Shown here: one piece after another, positions 26,503 to 35,539 of the stretch
How the letters are laid out: every line of letters begins with the position of its first letter
Numbering within the stretch: position 1 is the first letter of the stretch
From: Sphingomonas tagetis
Lineage (GTDB): Bacteria > Pseudomonadota > Alphaproteobacteria > Sphingomonadales > Sphingomonadaceae
Direction of reading: 5' to 3'
NCBI RefSeq assembly: GCF_024211275.1
Contig: NZ_JAMLDX010000001.1
Span: 310,001-374,000 of the forward strand
Length of the DNA: 64,000 nt
Position numbers and translations under genes: made by a program
The notes under the pieces: generated by a model
What the model saw: the letters and a program-made list of their open reading frames with translations, nothing else
Databases searched by the model: none
Told to the model about the DNA's origin: nothing

Positions 26503-27821
26503 GCGAACTCCTTGCGCCGCAGGAACGGCTGCCATTTGACATAGGACAGGCTACGCCACGCCCATTCGAGCGGGCCGTTGGCGAACCAGCGCACCCACAG
26601 ATTGGCAACGATCAGGCACAGCACGATCACCCCGGTCGCGATCCAGAACTGGTTCGCCCAGCCGAACTTGTCCCACAGGTTGAGGCCATAGGGCGCGAAC
26701 AGGATGTGCAGCCCGATGAGCTGCTGGAGGAAATAGAGCGAAAAGGCCGTTCGGCCGGCCGCCTTGAACGGCGACAGGATCGCGCGGCCGGCGGCACCCT
26801 TCACGATCAGGTTGATCAGCGTGACATGGCCGAAGCCCATCGCCAGCCGGGCGAATTCCTGCGTGATCCAGATCGACTTGGGATAGGGCGCGAAGCTGGT
26901 GATCTCGAGTGCGCCGACATAGCGCGCGGTGATGCCGAACGCGTAAGCGAGCAACGTCGCCACGGCATAGAAGCGTGCGCTGCGCTGGCCCTGGATGATC
27001 CCCCATTTCCACAGTGCGACGCCGATCAGCATCGCGAAGAACGCCTCGATCACGGTCAGGAACAGGAAGCCCTTGCCGATGAAGAAGGTGTGCCACTGGC
27101 CCCAATAATAGCTGGCATAGGCGCTCCAGCCGCCGGCATGCGCCTTCTGCTCCTCGGCCAGCGCCTTCTTGGTCTTGTCGGTCATGCGATAGCGGTCCAG
27201 CCGCTTCTGCCAGTCGTCGAGCGCCTTTTTCTGATCGGCGGAGACGGCCTTGCCCGACTCCTTGACCGCCTGTGCCGCTTCGACCTTCGCGACGAGTTCG
27301 ACGCGCTCCTTATACTCGATCGCACCGGCGATCGCGGTGAACAGCGCGAAGCCGCAGCCGAGCCCGAGCAGCAGCTTCGGCCCGAGCTTGCGAAACGGGA
27401 ACAGGAACAGCGCAGCGAGCGAATAGATCGTCAGGATGTCGCCGACCCACAGCACCAGGAAGATGTTGAGCAGGCCAAAGCCGAGCAGCCACAAATTGCG
27501 GCGATAATGGAGGTCGGCGACCGCGACCGGGCCATCGGGTGCCATCGCCTTGCGCGTGAGCACCATGAAGCCCGCCGCGAACAGGAATTCGAGCATGCAG
27601 CGCTGCGTGCCTTCGAGCAACGTCTGCACCGCGATCCAGGTGGCGCGGTCGGCGGCGGTCCAGCCGATCAGGCGGAAATCGCCGAACAAATGGGTGACCG
27701 GCGACGCCTGGAAGCCGATGTTCATGTAATAGATGAACAGGATCGCGATGCCGCGCAGGATGTCGAGCACCTCGATCCGCGCATCGCCGACGACCGGCCC
27801 CAGCCTCGTCTCATCCGTCAC
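26499..27821 (-). CDS. DUF418 domain membrane protein
   Basis: A protein of about 440 residues with ten or so membrane segments. The N-terminal RIEVLDILRGIAILFIYYMN and the C-terminal DUF418 region (NGPLEWAWRSLSYVKWQP) are characteristic of this family, whose members resemble acyltransferase-3 relatives and have no assigned reaction. A charged loop around KALDDWQKRLDRYRMTDKTKK interrupts the membrane domain. I favour the GTG at 27821; a TTG at 27881 would add 20 residues. It starts soon after the DPP4-type peptidase and is coupled to the SRPBCC gene by a 4-bp overlap. Confidence 0.82.
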   Translation of the reverse strand: MTDETRLGPVVGDARIEVLDILRGIAILFIYYMNIGFQASPVTHLFGDFRLIGWTAADRATWIAVQTLLEGTQRCMLEFLFAAGFMVLTRKAMAPDGPVAVADLHYRRNLWLLGFGLLNIFLVLWVGDILTIYSLAALFLFPFRKLGPKLLLGLGCGFALFTAIAGAIEYKERVELVAKVEAAQAVKESGKAVSADQKKALDDWQKRLDRYRMTDKTKKALAEEQKAHAGGWSAYASYYWGQWHTFFIGKGFLFLTVIEAFFAMLIGVALWKWGIIQGQRSARFYAVATLLAYAFGITARYVGALEITSFAPYPKSIWITQEFARLAMGFGHVTLINLIVKGAAGRAILSPFKAAGRTAFSLYFLQQLIGLHILFAPYGLNLWDKFGWANQFWIATGVIVLCLIVANLWVRWFANGPLEWAWRSLSYVKWQPFLRRKEFA

Positions 27822-27882
27822 GACTCGCCCCCTGCTCGCCCGTGGAAAGGCGAGCGTGCGGGGGCGCCGGGCAGGCGTCAAA

Positions 27883-30108
27883 TCATTTCGCAGGCGTGTC
27901 CTTTGCCGGAGCGGCGCGGTCGAGGAAGCCGAAGATCGTCTGCCACAGATGGACGCTGATGCCGGGGCCGGCGACGCGATGCGTCTGGCCGGGGTAGAGC
28001 ATGACCTCGAACGGCACCGCTGCCGCCTGCATCTTGGCCATCATCACGGTCGAATGTTCGAGCACGACATTGTCGTCGGCCATGCCGTGGATCAGCAGCA
28101 GCGGATCGGCGATCTTCGCGGCGTCCTGCACCGTGTCGGCCTTGCGGTAGGCGGCGGCGACCTTGCGCGGATCGCCCATGTAGCGCTCGGTATAATGGGT
28201 GTCGTAAAGCTCCCACTTGCTGACCGGCGCGCCGGCCACGCCCGCGGCGAAGGTGCCGGGCGCGGCCTGCAGCATCTTGAGCGTCATATAGCCGCCATAG
28301 GACCAGCCATAGGTGCTGATCCGCGCCGGATCGACGAAATCGAGCGACTTGAGATAGTTGGCGCCGGCGAGCTGATCGTCGACCTCGACGCCGCCCATCG
28401 CCTGGAACAGATGATCCTCGAACGCCTTGCCGCGATTGGCCGCGCCGCGATTGTCGAGCACGAACCAGATATAGCCGCGGTCGACGATGTACTGCTGGAG
28501 CGCGCCGCCCCATGCCTTGCTGACCTGCTGGGAATGCGGGCCGCCATAATGCTGGAAGAAGACGGGGTATTTGCGGCCGGGTTCGAGCGGCGGAGTGATC
28601 ATTTCCCAGTGCAGGACCGTACCGTCCGCGGCCTTGATCGTGCCGAACTGCTTGGTGCGGTGGCCCGCGAGATAGGGGGCGTAGGGGTGGTCGCCCTTGA
28701 CCGCATTCTCGTTGACCCAGGCGAGCCGTTTGCCCGTGGCGTCGGTGAGCATGACCTGCGCGGGCTGGTCGCTTTTCGAGCGGGTCACGATGATGCGGCT
28801 GGCAGTGCCGTTGGCGCTGGCCGCGTGCCACCAGCCGGCTTCGGTGAGGCGCGTGACCGCGCCGGGCCTGGCGAGATCGACCGTGTAGAGATGCCGTTCG
28901 AGCACGCCGTCCTTGTTGCCGAGGAAGGTGATGCGGCCGCTGGCCTCGTCGACGCCGACCAGCTCGGCGACTTCCCATTCGCCCTTCGTCAGCTGAGTCC
29001 ATTTGCCTTCGCGGAAGCGATAGAGATGGCCGTGACCGTCGCGTTCGGACCACCAGATCAGGCTGCCGTCCTTGAGCGGGCGATAGGCGTTGGACAGGTT
29101 GACCCAGCTCTTCTGGCCGGATTTTTCGCTGAACAGGATGCGTGACTTGCCGGTGGCGGGATCGACGGCGAGCATGTCGAGGACGGTCTGCGCGCGGTTC
29201 TGGCGCTGGACTAGCAAGGTCTTGCCATCGGGCGTCCAGTCGACGCGGGCGAGATAGATGTCCGTGTCCTTGCCGAGATCGACCTTCACGCGGCCGCTGC
29301 CGTCAGGGTTCATCACATAGAGATCGACCAGCGCATTGGCGGTGCCGGCCTTGGGGTAGCGCTGATCATAGACGCGCGTCCCCTCGGCGCCGATCGCGGC
29401 GCGGCTGACGATGCCGACCGGCGCCTCGTCGAAGCGCTGGACGGCGATGCGGCGGTCGTCGGGCGACCACCAATAGCCGGTGCTGCGGCCCATTTCCTCC
29501 TGCGCAACGAATTCGGCTTCGCCGAAATGCACGGTGCCCGCGCCCTCGGTCGTGACCTTCACTTCCTTGCCGGCGGCGAGATCGACCACGACGAGGTTCT
29601 GGTCGCGCACGAAGCTCGCATAGCCGCCGCGCGGGCTGATCACCGGGTTGAGCTCGCTGCCCTCGGTCGCGGTCAGGCGGCGGACCTTGCCGTCGGGGCC
29701 TGCCAGATACAGGTCGCCGTCGAGCGGCACGAGGATCGACTTGCCGTCGGGCGCCCAGTCATAGGCGACGATGCCGCGCTGGTCGCCGATGCGGGCGCGC
29801 TCGCGCTGCATCTTCTCGGCTTCGGACAGCTCGGCGCCGGTGCCGACCTTCTTGCTGTCGACGAGCATGCGCCACTGACCGGTGGCGGTGTCCATCGCCC
29901 ACAGGTCGAACCGCTCCTTCTCGTCGGCGCGGTTGCGCAGCAGCGTGACGAACTTGCCGTCGGGCGAGAGCTTGAGCGCGCGCGGGGTGCTGCCGGCAAG
30001 ATCGGGGCTGGCGAAGACTCGTTCGAGCGTCAGCGGCTTGTTCTGTGCTTCAGCGGGCATCGCGCCCGCCGTGATGACCAATACCACCGCGCTCAACGCC
30101 TTCCACAT
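27883..30108 (-). CDS. Dipeptidyl-peptidase IV-like S9B serine peptidase
   Basis: A secreted 741-residue peptidase that removes Xaa-Pro or Xaa-Ala dipeptides. It has a signal peptide (ending PAEA), an eight-blade propeller with the dipeptide-anchoring double Glu in FVAQEEMGRSTGYWWSPDD, and a C-terminal hydrolase domain with nucleophile motif GWSYGGYM, an Asp in GMADDNVVLEHS, and the catalytic His in PGQTHRVAG. It probably supports peptide use in the periplasm. It forms a unit with the DUF418 and SRPBCC genes. Confidence 0.93.
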   Translation of the reverse strand: MWKALSAVVLVITAGAMPAEAQNKPLTLERVFASPDLAGSTPRALKLSPDGKFVTLLRNRADEKERFDLWAMDTATGQWRMLVDSKKVGTGAELSEAEKMQRERARIGDQRGIVAYDWAPDGKSILVPLDGDLYLAGPDGKVRRLTATEGSELNPVISPRGGYASFVRDQNLVVVDLAAGKEVKVTTEGAGTVHFGEAEFVAQEEMGRSTGYWWSPDDRRIAVQRFDEAPVGIVSRAAIGAEGTRVYDQRYPKAGTANALVDLYVMNPDGSGRVKVDLGKDTDIYLARVDWTPDGKTLLVQRQNRAQTVLDMLAVDPATGKSRILFSEKSGQKSWVNLSNAYRPLKDGSLIWWSERDGHGHLYRFREGKWTQLTKGEWEVAELVGVDEASGRITFLGNKDGVLERHLYTVDLARPGAVTRLTEAGWWHAASANGTASRIIVTRSKSDQPAQVMLTDATGKRLAWVNENAVKGDHPYAPYLAGHRTKQFGTIKAADGTVLHWEMITPPLEPGRKYPVFFQHYGGPHSQQVSKAWGGALQQYIVDRGYIWFVLDNRGAANRGKAFEDHLFQAMGGVEVDDQLAGANYLKSLDFVDPARISTYGWSYGGYMTLKMLQAAPGTFAAGVAGAPVSKWELYDTHYTERYMGDPRKVAAAYRKADTVQDAAKIADPLLLIHGMADDNVVLEHSTVMMAKMQAAAVPFEVMLYPGQTHRVAGPGISVHLWQTIFGFLDRAAPAKDTPAK

Positions 30109-30179
30109 GCCAATCCGTCCTCGTCAAACCTGCCTCCGCTATCGGGCTTCGCTCGGCCCGCGTAAAGTATCACCTGAAA

Positions 30180-30623
30180 TCAACGGTGGAGGACGAAGCG
30201 CGGCCCCTCGCCTTCGCCGCCCGCCACATCGCCCGGATTGTACAGGCCGCATTTGCGGAGCGACAGGCAGCCGCAGCCGATGCACTGGTCGAGCTTGTCG
30301 CGCGTGCGCTCGAGCAACGCGATGCGGCGGTCGATCTCGGCGCGGAAATGGCGGCTGATGCGGTTCCAGTCGGCAAGCGTCGGCGTGCGGCCTTGGGGCA
30401 GTCCCGCCAGCTCGGCGCCGATTTCCTCGATCGTCAGGCCGAGCTTCTGCGCGATCAGCGCGAACGACAGCCGGCGGATGTCGGAACGCAGGAAGCGGCG
30501 CTGGTTGCCGCTGGTGCGGATCGCCGACACCAGTCCCCGTCCCTCGTAGAAGCGGATCGCCGAGACCGACAGGCCGGTGCGCCGCGCGAGATCGCCGATG
30601 GTGAGCAGTTCGTTGCCGCGCAT
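30180..30623 (-). CDS. soxR: Redox-sensitive transcriptional activator SoxR
   Basis: MerR-family regulator of 147 residues. The helix-turn-helix begins LTIGDLARRTGLSVSAIRFY, a dimerisation helix follows, and the [2Fe-2S] cluster ligands C114, C117, C119 and C125 form the family CX2CXCX5C pattern (CIGCGCLSLRKC). The oxidised cluster twists promoter DNA to activate transcription. Its start codon faces the SoxR box 12 bp upstream, with a VOC-family gene beyond on the opposite strand, the likely direct target. Confidence 0.95.
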   Translation of the reverse strand: MRGNELLTIGDLARRTGLSVSAIRFYEGRGLVSAIRTSGNQRRFLRSDIRRLSFALIAQKLGLTIEEIGAELAGLPQGRTPTLADWNRISRHFRAEIDRRIALLERTRDKLDQCIGCGCLSLRKCGLYNPGDVAGGEGEGPRFVLHR

Positions 30624-30630
30624 TTTTCGT

Positions 30631-30658
30631 TTGACCTCAACTTATGTTGAGGTTGTAG
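30631..30658 (+). promoter_or_regulatory. SoxR box and promoter between soxR and the VOC gene
   Basis: A perfect 18-bp palindrome, cctcaacttatgttgagg at 30635-30652, matches the known SoxR-binding pattern CCTCAA-N6-TTGAGG. TTGACC at 30631-30636 serves as a plausible -35 element for the plus-strand gene, with a weak -10 at about 30653-30661, giving the long spacer typical of MerR-type promoters. Confidence 0.85.
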
Positions 30659-30684
30659 CGGGTGTGGGCAGTCACGCAACCGCA

Positions 30685-31071
30685 ATGGAAATGCCCATGC
30701 CCACCCCTTTTATCGAGCACGTCAATCTGACGGTCACCAGCCCGGCGCGCACGGCGAAACTGTTCCAGCATTTGTTCGGCTGGCACGTTCGCTGGCAGGG
30801 CGCGGCGCGCGACGGCGGCACCTCGATCCATGTCGGCGACGACCGCTTCTACCTCGCGCTGTACGCCCCGCCGGGCGAGCCGGAGCAACGCCATCGCAAG
30901 GGCGAACCGCTCAACCATGTCGGGTTCGTCGTTGACGATCTCGAGCATGTCGAGGCGAAGGTCGCCGCGGCCGGGCTCAAGCCGTTCGGGCATGAGGAAT
31001 ATGATCCGGGGCGGCGCTTCTATTTTTTCGACTTCGACGGGATCGAGTTCGAGGTCGTGTCGTATGGGTGA
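30685..31071 (+). CDS. VOC-family (glyoxalase/bleomycin-resistance) protein
   Basis: A 128-residue metal-binding-fold protein with two beta-alpha-beta-beta-beta modules: FIEHVNLTVTSPARTAKLFQHLF and LNHVGFVVDDLEHVEAKVAAAG, ending YFFDFDGIEFEVVSYG. The paired His and Glu positions (IEHVN, LNHVG, IEFEV) are those that bind metal in the superfamily. Starts at 30685, 30691 and 30697 are all in frame; 30697 has a GGAA sequence upstream. It is transcribed away from soxR past the SoxR box, so it is likely induced by redox-cycling compounds, perhaps to modify or sequester them. Confidence 0.85.
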   Translation: MEMPMPTPFIEHVNLTVTSPARTAKLFQHLFGWHVRWQGAARDGGTSIHVGDDRFYLALYAPPGEPEQRHRKGEPLNHVGFVVDDLEHVEAKVAAAGLKPFGHEEYDPGRRFYFFDFDGIEFEVVSYG

Positions 31072-31109
31072 TGCGCGCCTTGAGCCTCCCTCTCCAGGGG
31101 AGGATCATG

Positions 31110-32747
31110 TCAGGCCCGTACCAAAGGCACCGCGCACAGGCTGAGCATGCGGTTGGCGATTTCGCGTTCGCCCATCACCACCTCGCCCGCGCCGGCCGCT
31201 TCGAGATGCGCGACCTCGGCATCGGAATGCGCGCGGGCGATGATGGCGAGGTCGGGGCGGATCGCGCGGGCTGCCTCGACCACCGCGCCGCCCTCGAAGC
31301 CCTCGGGGATCGCAATCAGCAGCTTGCTCGCATCGTCGATCCCGGCGGCATGCAGCGCGGCCGGATCGAGCGCGTTGCCGCGGACCACATCGAGTCCGGC
31401 GTCCTTGGCCGCTCGCGCCATGTCCGGCTGATCCTCGATCAGGATGAACGGCTTGCCGCGCGCCTTGAGGTCGCGCGCGATCAGCTTGCCGACGCGGCCA
31501 TAGCCGACGAGCACGACATGATCGCGCCGCCGCGCCGCCTCGTTCGGCGGCTCGACCGGTTCGCCCTTCTCCTGCCGCTTGGGCACGAGGGCGTTGAAGA
31601 TGAACGGGTTGACGAAGATGGAGATCAGCGCGCCCGCCAGGATCAAGTCACGTCCCTCGGGCGGCAGGATCTGCAAGCCCGTCCCGAGTGAGGCGAGGAT
31701 GAACGAGAATTCGCCGATCTGCGCGAGGCTGGCCGCGGCGGTAATCGCGGTGCGGTGGTCGTGCTTGAGCAACCGAACGATGGCGTAAGCGGCGAGCGAC
31801 TTGCCGATGACGATGATCGCCACGGTCGCGACCAGCAGCAACGGCTGCTCGATCACCACGGCGGGGTTGAACAGCATCCCGACCGAGACGAAGAACAGCA
31901 CCGCGAAGGCGTCGCGCAGCGGCAGCGTCTCTTCGGTCGCCTGACGACTCAGCGGGGTCTCGCCCAGAATCATCCCGGCGAAGAAGGCGCCGAGCGCGAA
32001 CGACACGTCGAACACCACGGCCGCGCCGAATGCGACGCCAAGCGCGATCGCCAGCACCGCCAGCCGGAACAGCTCGCGCGACCCGGTATGCACCACCCAG
32101 TGCAGCGCCAGCGGGATCACGCGGCGCGCGACCAGCAGCATGACAACGAGAAAACCAGTGACCTTGAACCCGGTCTGCATGAGCGGGACGAGCAAGGTGC
32201 TCCACGTCATCGGCCCGTCGGTCTTCATGGCGGCGGCGAGGGCAGGCAGCAGCACCAGCGCCAGCACCATCACCAGATCCTCGACGATCAGCCAGCCGAC
32301 CGCGATGCGCCCGCGCTCGGTTTCGACGATGCCGTGCCCCTGTAGCGCGCGCAGCAGCACCACGGTGCTGGCGACCGACAATGCCAGGCCGAACACGAAC
32401 CCGGCGAGCGGATCCCAGCCCAGCGCCCAGGCGAGGCCCATCCCCAACAGCGTCGCAACCGCGATCTGAACGATCGCACCCGGCACGGCGACGTTCTTCA
32501 CCGATAGCAGGTCGCGCAGCGAGAAGTGCAGCCCGACGCCGAACATCAACAGGATGACGCCGATCTCGGCCAGTTCGGCGGCTAGGTTGGCGTCGGCGAC
32601 GAAGCCGGGCGTGAACGGCCCGACGATGATGCCGGCGGCAAGGTAGCCGACGAGCGGCGAGACCTTCAGTCGGTGCGCAATGGCGCCCATGACGAAGGCG
32701 ATGACGAGGCCCGCGACGATCGTCGCAATGAGGGGCGTGTGATGCAT
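31110..32747 (-). CDS. ybaL: YbaL-type cation:proton antiporter
   Basis: A 545-residue CPA2 transporter. From residue 1 (MHHTPLIATIVAGLVIAFVM) the hydrophobic domain tracks the Escherichia coli YbaL sequence closely (SPLVGYLAAGIIVGPFTPGF, then AEIGVILLMFGVGLHFS), followed by an RCK_N domain with VVLVGYGRVGKLIARDL near residue 409. YbaL has no settled physiological role; cation/proton exchange is inferred from the fold. The start at 32747 follows a small membrane-peptide gene by 56 bp and a secreted-protein gene further up, possibly forming one transcript. Confidence 0.9.
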   Translation of the reverse strand: MHHTPLIATIVAGLVIAFVMGAIAHRLKVSPLVGYLAAGIIVGPFTPGFVADANLAAELAEIGVILLMFGVGLHFSLRDLLSVKNVAVPGAIVQIAVATLLGMGLAWALGWDPLAGFVFGLALSVASTVVLLRALQGHGIVETERGRIAVGWLIVEDLVMVLALVLLPALAAAMKTDGPMTWSTLLVPLMQTGFKVTGFLVVMLLVARRVIPLALHWVVHTGSRELFRLAVLAIALGVAFGAAVVFDVSFALGAFFAGMILGETPLSRQATEETLPLRDAFAVLFFVSVGMLFNPAVVIEQPLLLVATVAIIVIGKSLAAYAIVRLLKHDHRTAITAAASLAQIGEFSFILASLGTGLQILPPEGRDLILAGALISIFVNPFIFNALVPKRQEKGEPVEPPNEAARRRDHVVLVGYGRVGKLIARDLKARGKPFILIEDQPDMARAAKDAGLDVVRGNALDPAALHAAGIDDASKLLIAIPEGFEGGAVVEAARAIRPDLAIIARAHSDAEVAHLEAAGAGEVVMGEREIANRMLSLCAVPLVRA

Positions 32748-32803
32748 AAGGTGTTTAGTCTCCTCCCTGTGCCCGGACCGTTTCCGGCCCGGGGCTTTGG
32801 GGC

Positions 32804-32917
32804 TCACTCGGTCGCCGCGCCGATCACCGTCGCGGCGATGGCAGCGCTACTTGCGATGCCGGCCCAGACGGCGGGCGCGAACCACCAGGGTGGCCGCTTC
32901 TTGCGGGGTTGTTCCAT
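32804..32917 (-). CDS. 37-residue membrane peptide upstream of ybaL
   Basis: A short ORF with a GGAG site 8-9 bases before its ATG. The product begins MEQPRKKRPPWWFAPAVW and continues with one hydrophobic helix (about residues 13-35), preceded by a basic cluster, which predicts N-in topology. No relative is recognised. It lies 44 bp after the upstream secreted-protein gene and 56 bp before ybaL, so it may be an accessory peptide of the transporter or simply an independent small gene. Not proven to be expressed. Confidence 0.55.
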   Translation of the reverse strand: MEQPRKKRPPWWFAPAVWAGIASSAAIAATVIGAATE

Positions 32918-32961
32918 GACGTTTCTCCAATGCCTGCGCCGGAAGCGCGGGTTGGCGAAGG

Positions 32962-33357
32962 TCAGGCTGACGGCGGGCCGCGCGGGCTGCCGTCCAGTCC
33001 GGCGTGCGGCGCAATCGGGCGCAGCGCGACCGCTGGCTTGGGAGCCTCAGCGGCCGTCGCCGGTCGCACGGCCGGCTGGACGGTCAACAGGGAGGTGGAG
33101 ATCGCGGCGCCCTGCCCGCTCGCCGGACCATCGTCACGGCGAACATGCTCGATCAGCGCCCGCGGTTGTGCGCGGGTCGGCTGCAGCGCGACGGCGGTGG
33201 TGGCCGGGTTGAAGGCCGAGCCGAGCGATGTCGTGCGCGGCAGGCCGCTCGACATCAACGATGAGAGCAAGGCTACGGCAAGCGCGAGCCAGATGGATGC
33301 GGCGCGAAGCGGCAGGGTGTGCCGCTCGTTCGTCATCCGGATCGCTGATCTCGCCAT
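32962..33357 (-). CDS. Small exported or anchored protein, unknown function
   Basis: A 131-residue protein starting MARSAIRMTNERHTLPLRAA with one hydrophobic segment (about residues 20-40: SIWLALAVALLSSLMSSG) and a Pro/Ala/Thr-rich low-complexity remainder. No motif is recognised. It is on the same strand as the 37-residue peptide and ybaL, 44 bp upstream of the former. The C-terminal composition (PAVRPATAAEAPKPAV) looks periplasmic. The start could also be the internal Met at 33336. Confidence 0.5.
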   Translation of the reverse strand: MARSAIRMTNERHTLPLRAASIWLALAVALLSSLMSSGLPRTTSLGSAFNPATTAVALQPTRAQPRALIEHVRRDDGPASGQGAAISTSLLTVQPAVRPATAAEAPKPAVALRPIAPHAGLDGSPRGPPSA

Positions 33358-33408
33358 GACTTCAAGATAGGGCGATCCGACGCAGAATCAACGCGCCGTA
33401 ACGCAAAC

Positions 33409-33439
33409 GGGGCGCGGAAAGCCAAGCCTTCCGCGCCCC
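33409..33439 (-). terminator. Terminator after rplS
   Basis: An 11-bp stem (ggggcgcggaa with ttccgcgcccc) and a 9-nt loop, 22 bp after the rplS stop. On the minus strand it is followed by GTTTGCGTTACG, a weak U-tract, so it is probably an inefficient intrinsic terminator. Confidence 0.75.
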
Positions 33440-33461
33440 GCGCTGTTCGGTTGCGAACGGC

Positions 33462-33854
33462 TTATTCGGCCGCTGCGACGTCCTTGGCCGGACGCGGATC
33501 ACGGCGCTCGGCGATACGCGCCGACTTGCCGGTGCGGCCGCGCAGATAATAGAGCTTCGCGCGACGCACGACGCCCTTGCGGACGACTTCGATGCTGTCG
33601 ATGTTCGGCGAATAGAGCGGGAAGACGCGCTCGACGCCTTCGCCGAACGAAATCTTGCGAACGGTGAAGTTGCTGCCCATGCCCTTGTTGGCGCGGGCGA
33701 TGCAGACGCCTTCATAGTTCTGGACGCGGGTGCGCTCGCCTTCGACCACCTTCACGCCGACCTTCAGCGTGTCGCCGGGGCGGAAATCGGGAATCTTCTT
33801 CGATTCGTTGAACTTGGCGATGTTCTCCGCCTCGATCTGCTGGATGAGGTTCAT
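33462..33854 (-). CDS. rplS: 50S ribosomal protein L19
   Basis: Large-subunit protein of 130 residues at the 30S interface. Recognised by [15 protein letters not shown], then the [16 protein letters not shown] and [20 protein letters not shown] segments, and [18 protein letters not shown]. The start at 33854 is one base after the trmD stop and has an AAGGACGA site inside trmD. A short acidic/Ala tail ends it. Confidence 0.97.
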   Translation of the reverse strand: MNLIQQIEAENIAKFNESKKIPDFRPGDTLKVGVKVVEGERTRVQNYEGVCIARANKGMGSNFTVRKISFGEGVERVFPLYSPNIDSIEVVRKGVVRRAKLYYLRGRTGKSARIAERRDPRPAKDVAAAE

Positions 33855-33855
33855 C

Positions 33856-34584
33856 TCATTCGTCCTTCTTTTGCCGCGCGCCAGAGGGAGACTGGACCCG
33901 AGCGCCCTCATGGCGCTCCCAAAGATCCGGCCTCCTTAGCCGTGTATCGGTCTCGGCCATCGACTTGCGCCAGGCCGCGATCCTCGCATGATCCCCCGAT
34001 CGCAGCACTTCGGGGATCGTGCGCCCTTCCCATATGACGGGCCGGGTATATTGCGGATATTCGAGCAAGCCGCTTTCGAAGCTCTCGTCATCCCCGCTGG
34101 AAGGCGCGCCCATTACGCCGGGAAGCAGGCGAATGCAAGCGTCGAGCAGCACCAGCGCACCCATCTCGCCGCCCGAGAGGACATAGTCGCCGATCGACAC
34201 GGGTTCGATGGCGCGCGCTTCGAACAAGCGCTCGTCGAAACCCTCGAAGCGGCCGCACAGGATCGAGACGCCCGGCCCGGCGGCGAGTTCTCGGACGCGT
34301 TGCTGGGTCAGGGGCGCGCCGCGCGGCGTCATGGCGAGCATCGGGCGGTCGTAGCCGACGGAATCGCAGGCGGCGGCGAGGATGTCGGGCTTGAGCACCA
34401 TCCCTGCCCCGCCCCCTGCCGGGGTATCATCGACGGTGCGGTGTTTGTCGGTGGCGAAGTCGCGGATCTGGACGGTGTCGAGCGACCATCTGCCCTCCGC
34501 CAGCCCGCGTCCGGCGAGCGAAATGCCGAGCGGTCCGGGAAACATCTCCGGGTAAAGCGTTAGTACGGTCGCAGCGAAGGTCAT
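33856..34584 (-). CDS. trmD: tRNA (guanine-N1)-methyltransferase
   Basis: Methylates G37 of tRNA to hold the reading frame. The 242-residue product has the SPOUT-fold knot: [13 protein letters not shown] for the substrate side and the SAM-binding segment [16 protein letters not shown]. The start at [17 protein letters not shown] (34584) was chosen because upstream codons lie in the overlap with the divergent flavoprotein. It precedes rplS by 1 bp, retaining half of the classical rpsP-rimM-trmD-rplS operon; rimM and rpsP are about 3.7 kb upstream. Confidence 0.96.
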   Translation of the reverse strand: MTFAATVLTLYPEMFPGPLGISLAGRGLAEGRWSLDTVQIRDFATDKHRTVDDTPAGGGAGMVLKPDILAAACDSVGYDRPMLAMTPRGAPLTQQRVRELAAGPGVSILCGRFEGFDERLFEARAIEPVSIGDYVLSGGEMGALVLLDACIRLLPGVMGAPSSGDDESFESGLLEYPQYTRPVIWEGRTIPEVLRSGDHARIAAWRKSMAETDTRLRRPDLWERHEGARVQSPSGARQKKDE

Positions 34585-34630
34585 GGTCGCCTGTTCGCCG
34601 TTCGCACATCGGTTGGCAAGGGAAGCGAGT

Positions 34631-35539
34631 TTGGAAGATTGCATCATCGTCGGCGCCGGACCCGCGGGGCTCACCGCCGCGATCTATCTCGCCCGCTTTC
34701 ACCTTTCGATCCGGTTGTTCGATTGCGGGTCGAGCCGCGCCGCGCTGATCCCCAAGACGCGCAACCATGCCGGGTTTCCCGATGGGATCGCCGGCAAGGA
34801 TCTGCTGGCACGGATGCTGGAACAGGCGGAGCTGTATGGGGCGGTGCGCGAGATGTTCGAGGTGACGCGGATCGAGCCGCTGGCGGAGGGGTTTGCGGTG
34901 CATGCCGATGGGCGAACCTTCCCGGCGCGGGCCGTGCTGCTGGCGACGGGGGTGGTCAATAAGCGGCCGGAGGGACTGGACGATCCGCTGCATGGCGAGG
35001 CGCTGATGCGGGGCCTGCTGCGCTATTGCCCGATCTGTGACGGGTATGAGGTCACCGACAAGCGTATCGGGGTGATCGGCACCGGCGATCATGGGATGCG
35101 CGAGGCGTTGTTCCTGCGGGGTTATACCAGCGACATCACGCTGATCTCGCCGGGGGCCGGGCATGAGCTGGATGTGGATTGCGCCGCGGCGCTGGATGCG
35201 GCGGGCGTGACGCGGGTCGACGGGCCGTGCGGCGGTTATACGATCGAAGGCGAACGGATCGCGGTGGATACGGCCGCGGGACGACTGGCGTTCGACAGTC
35301 TGTATCCGGCGCTGGGCTCGCGAATTCGGTCGCGTCTGGCCGTTGCGGCGGGTGCGCGGGCTTCGGAGGACGGGTGTCTGGAGGTGGACGATCATCAGCG
35401 AACCTCGGTGCCCGGGCTGTTCGCGGCGGGCGACGTGGTGAAGGGGCTCGACCAGATCAGCCATGCGATGGGCGAGGCTGGCGTCGCCGCGACGACAATC
35501 CGCAACATGCTGGCCGAGCAGCGCCCGATCCGGCGCTAA
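34631..35539 (+). CDS. Thioredoxin-reductase-like flavoprotein
   Basis: An FAD- and NAD(P)H-binding protein of about 302 residues, with [19 protein letters not shown] at the start, the redox motif CPIC in [11 protein letters not shown] at about residue 136, the NADPH-site segment [15 protein letters not shown], and the FAD motif [21 protein letters not shown]. The preserved CxxC suggests genuine disulfide reductase activity, though the partner is unknown. A TTG at 34631 preceded by AAGGGAAG is the preferred start; the ATG at 34583 overlaps the trmD start. It overlaps the convergent serine hydrolase by 4 bp. Confidence 0.85.
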   Translation: MEDCIIVGAGPAGLTAAIYLARFHLSIRLFDCGSSRAALIPKTRNHAGFPDGIAGKDLLARMLEQAELYGAVREMFEVTRIEPLAEGFAVHADGRTFPARAVLLATGVVNKRPEGLDDPLHGEALMRGLLRYCPICDGYEVTDKRIGVIGTGDHGMREALFLRGYTSDITLISPGAGHELDVDCAAALDAAGVTRVDGPCGGYTIEGERIAVDTAAGRLAFDSLYPALGSRIRSRLAVAAGARASEDGCLEVDDHQRTSVPGLFAAGDVVKGLDQISHAMGEAGVAATTIRNMLAEQRPIRR

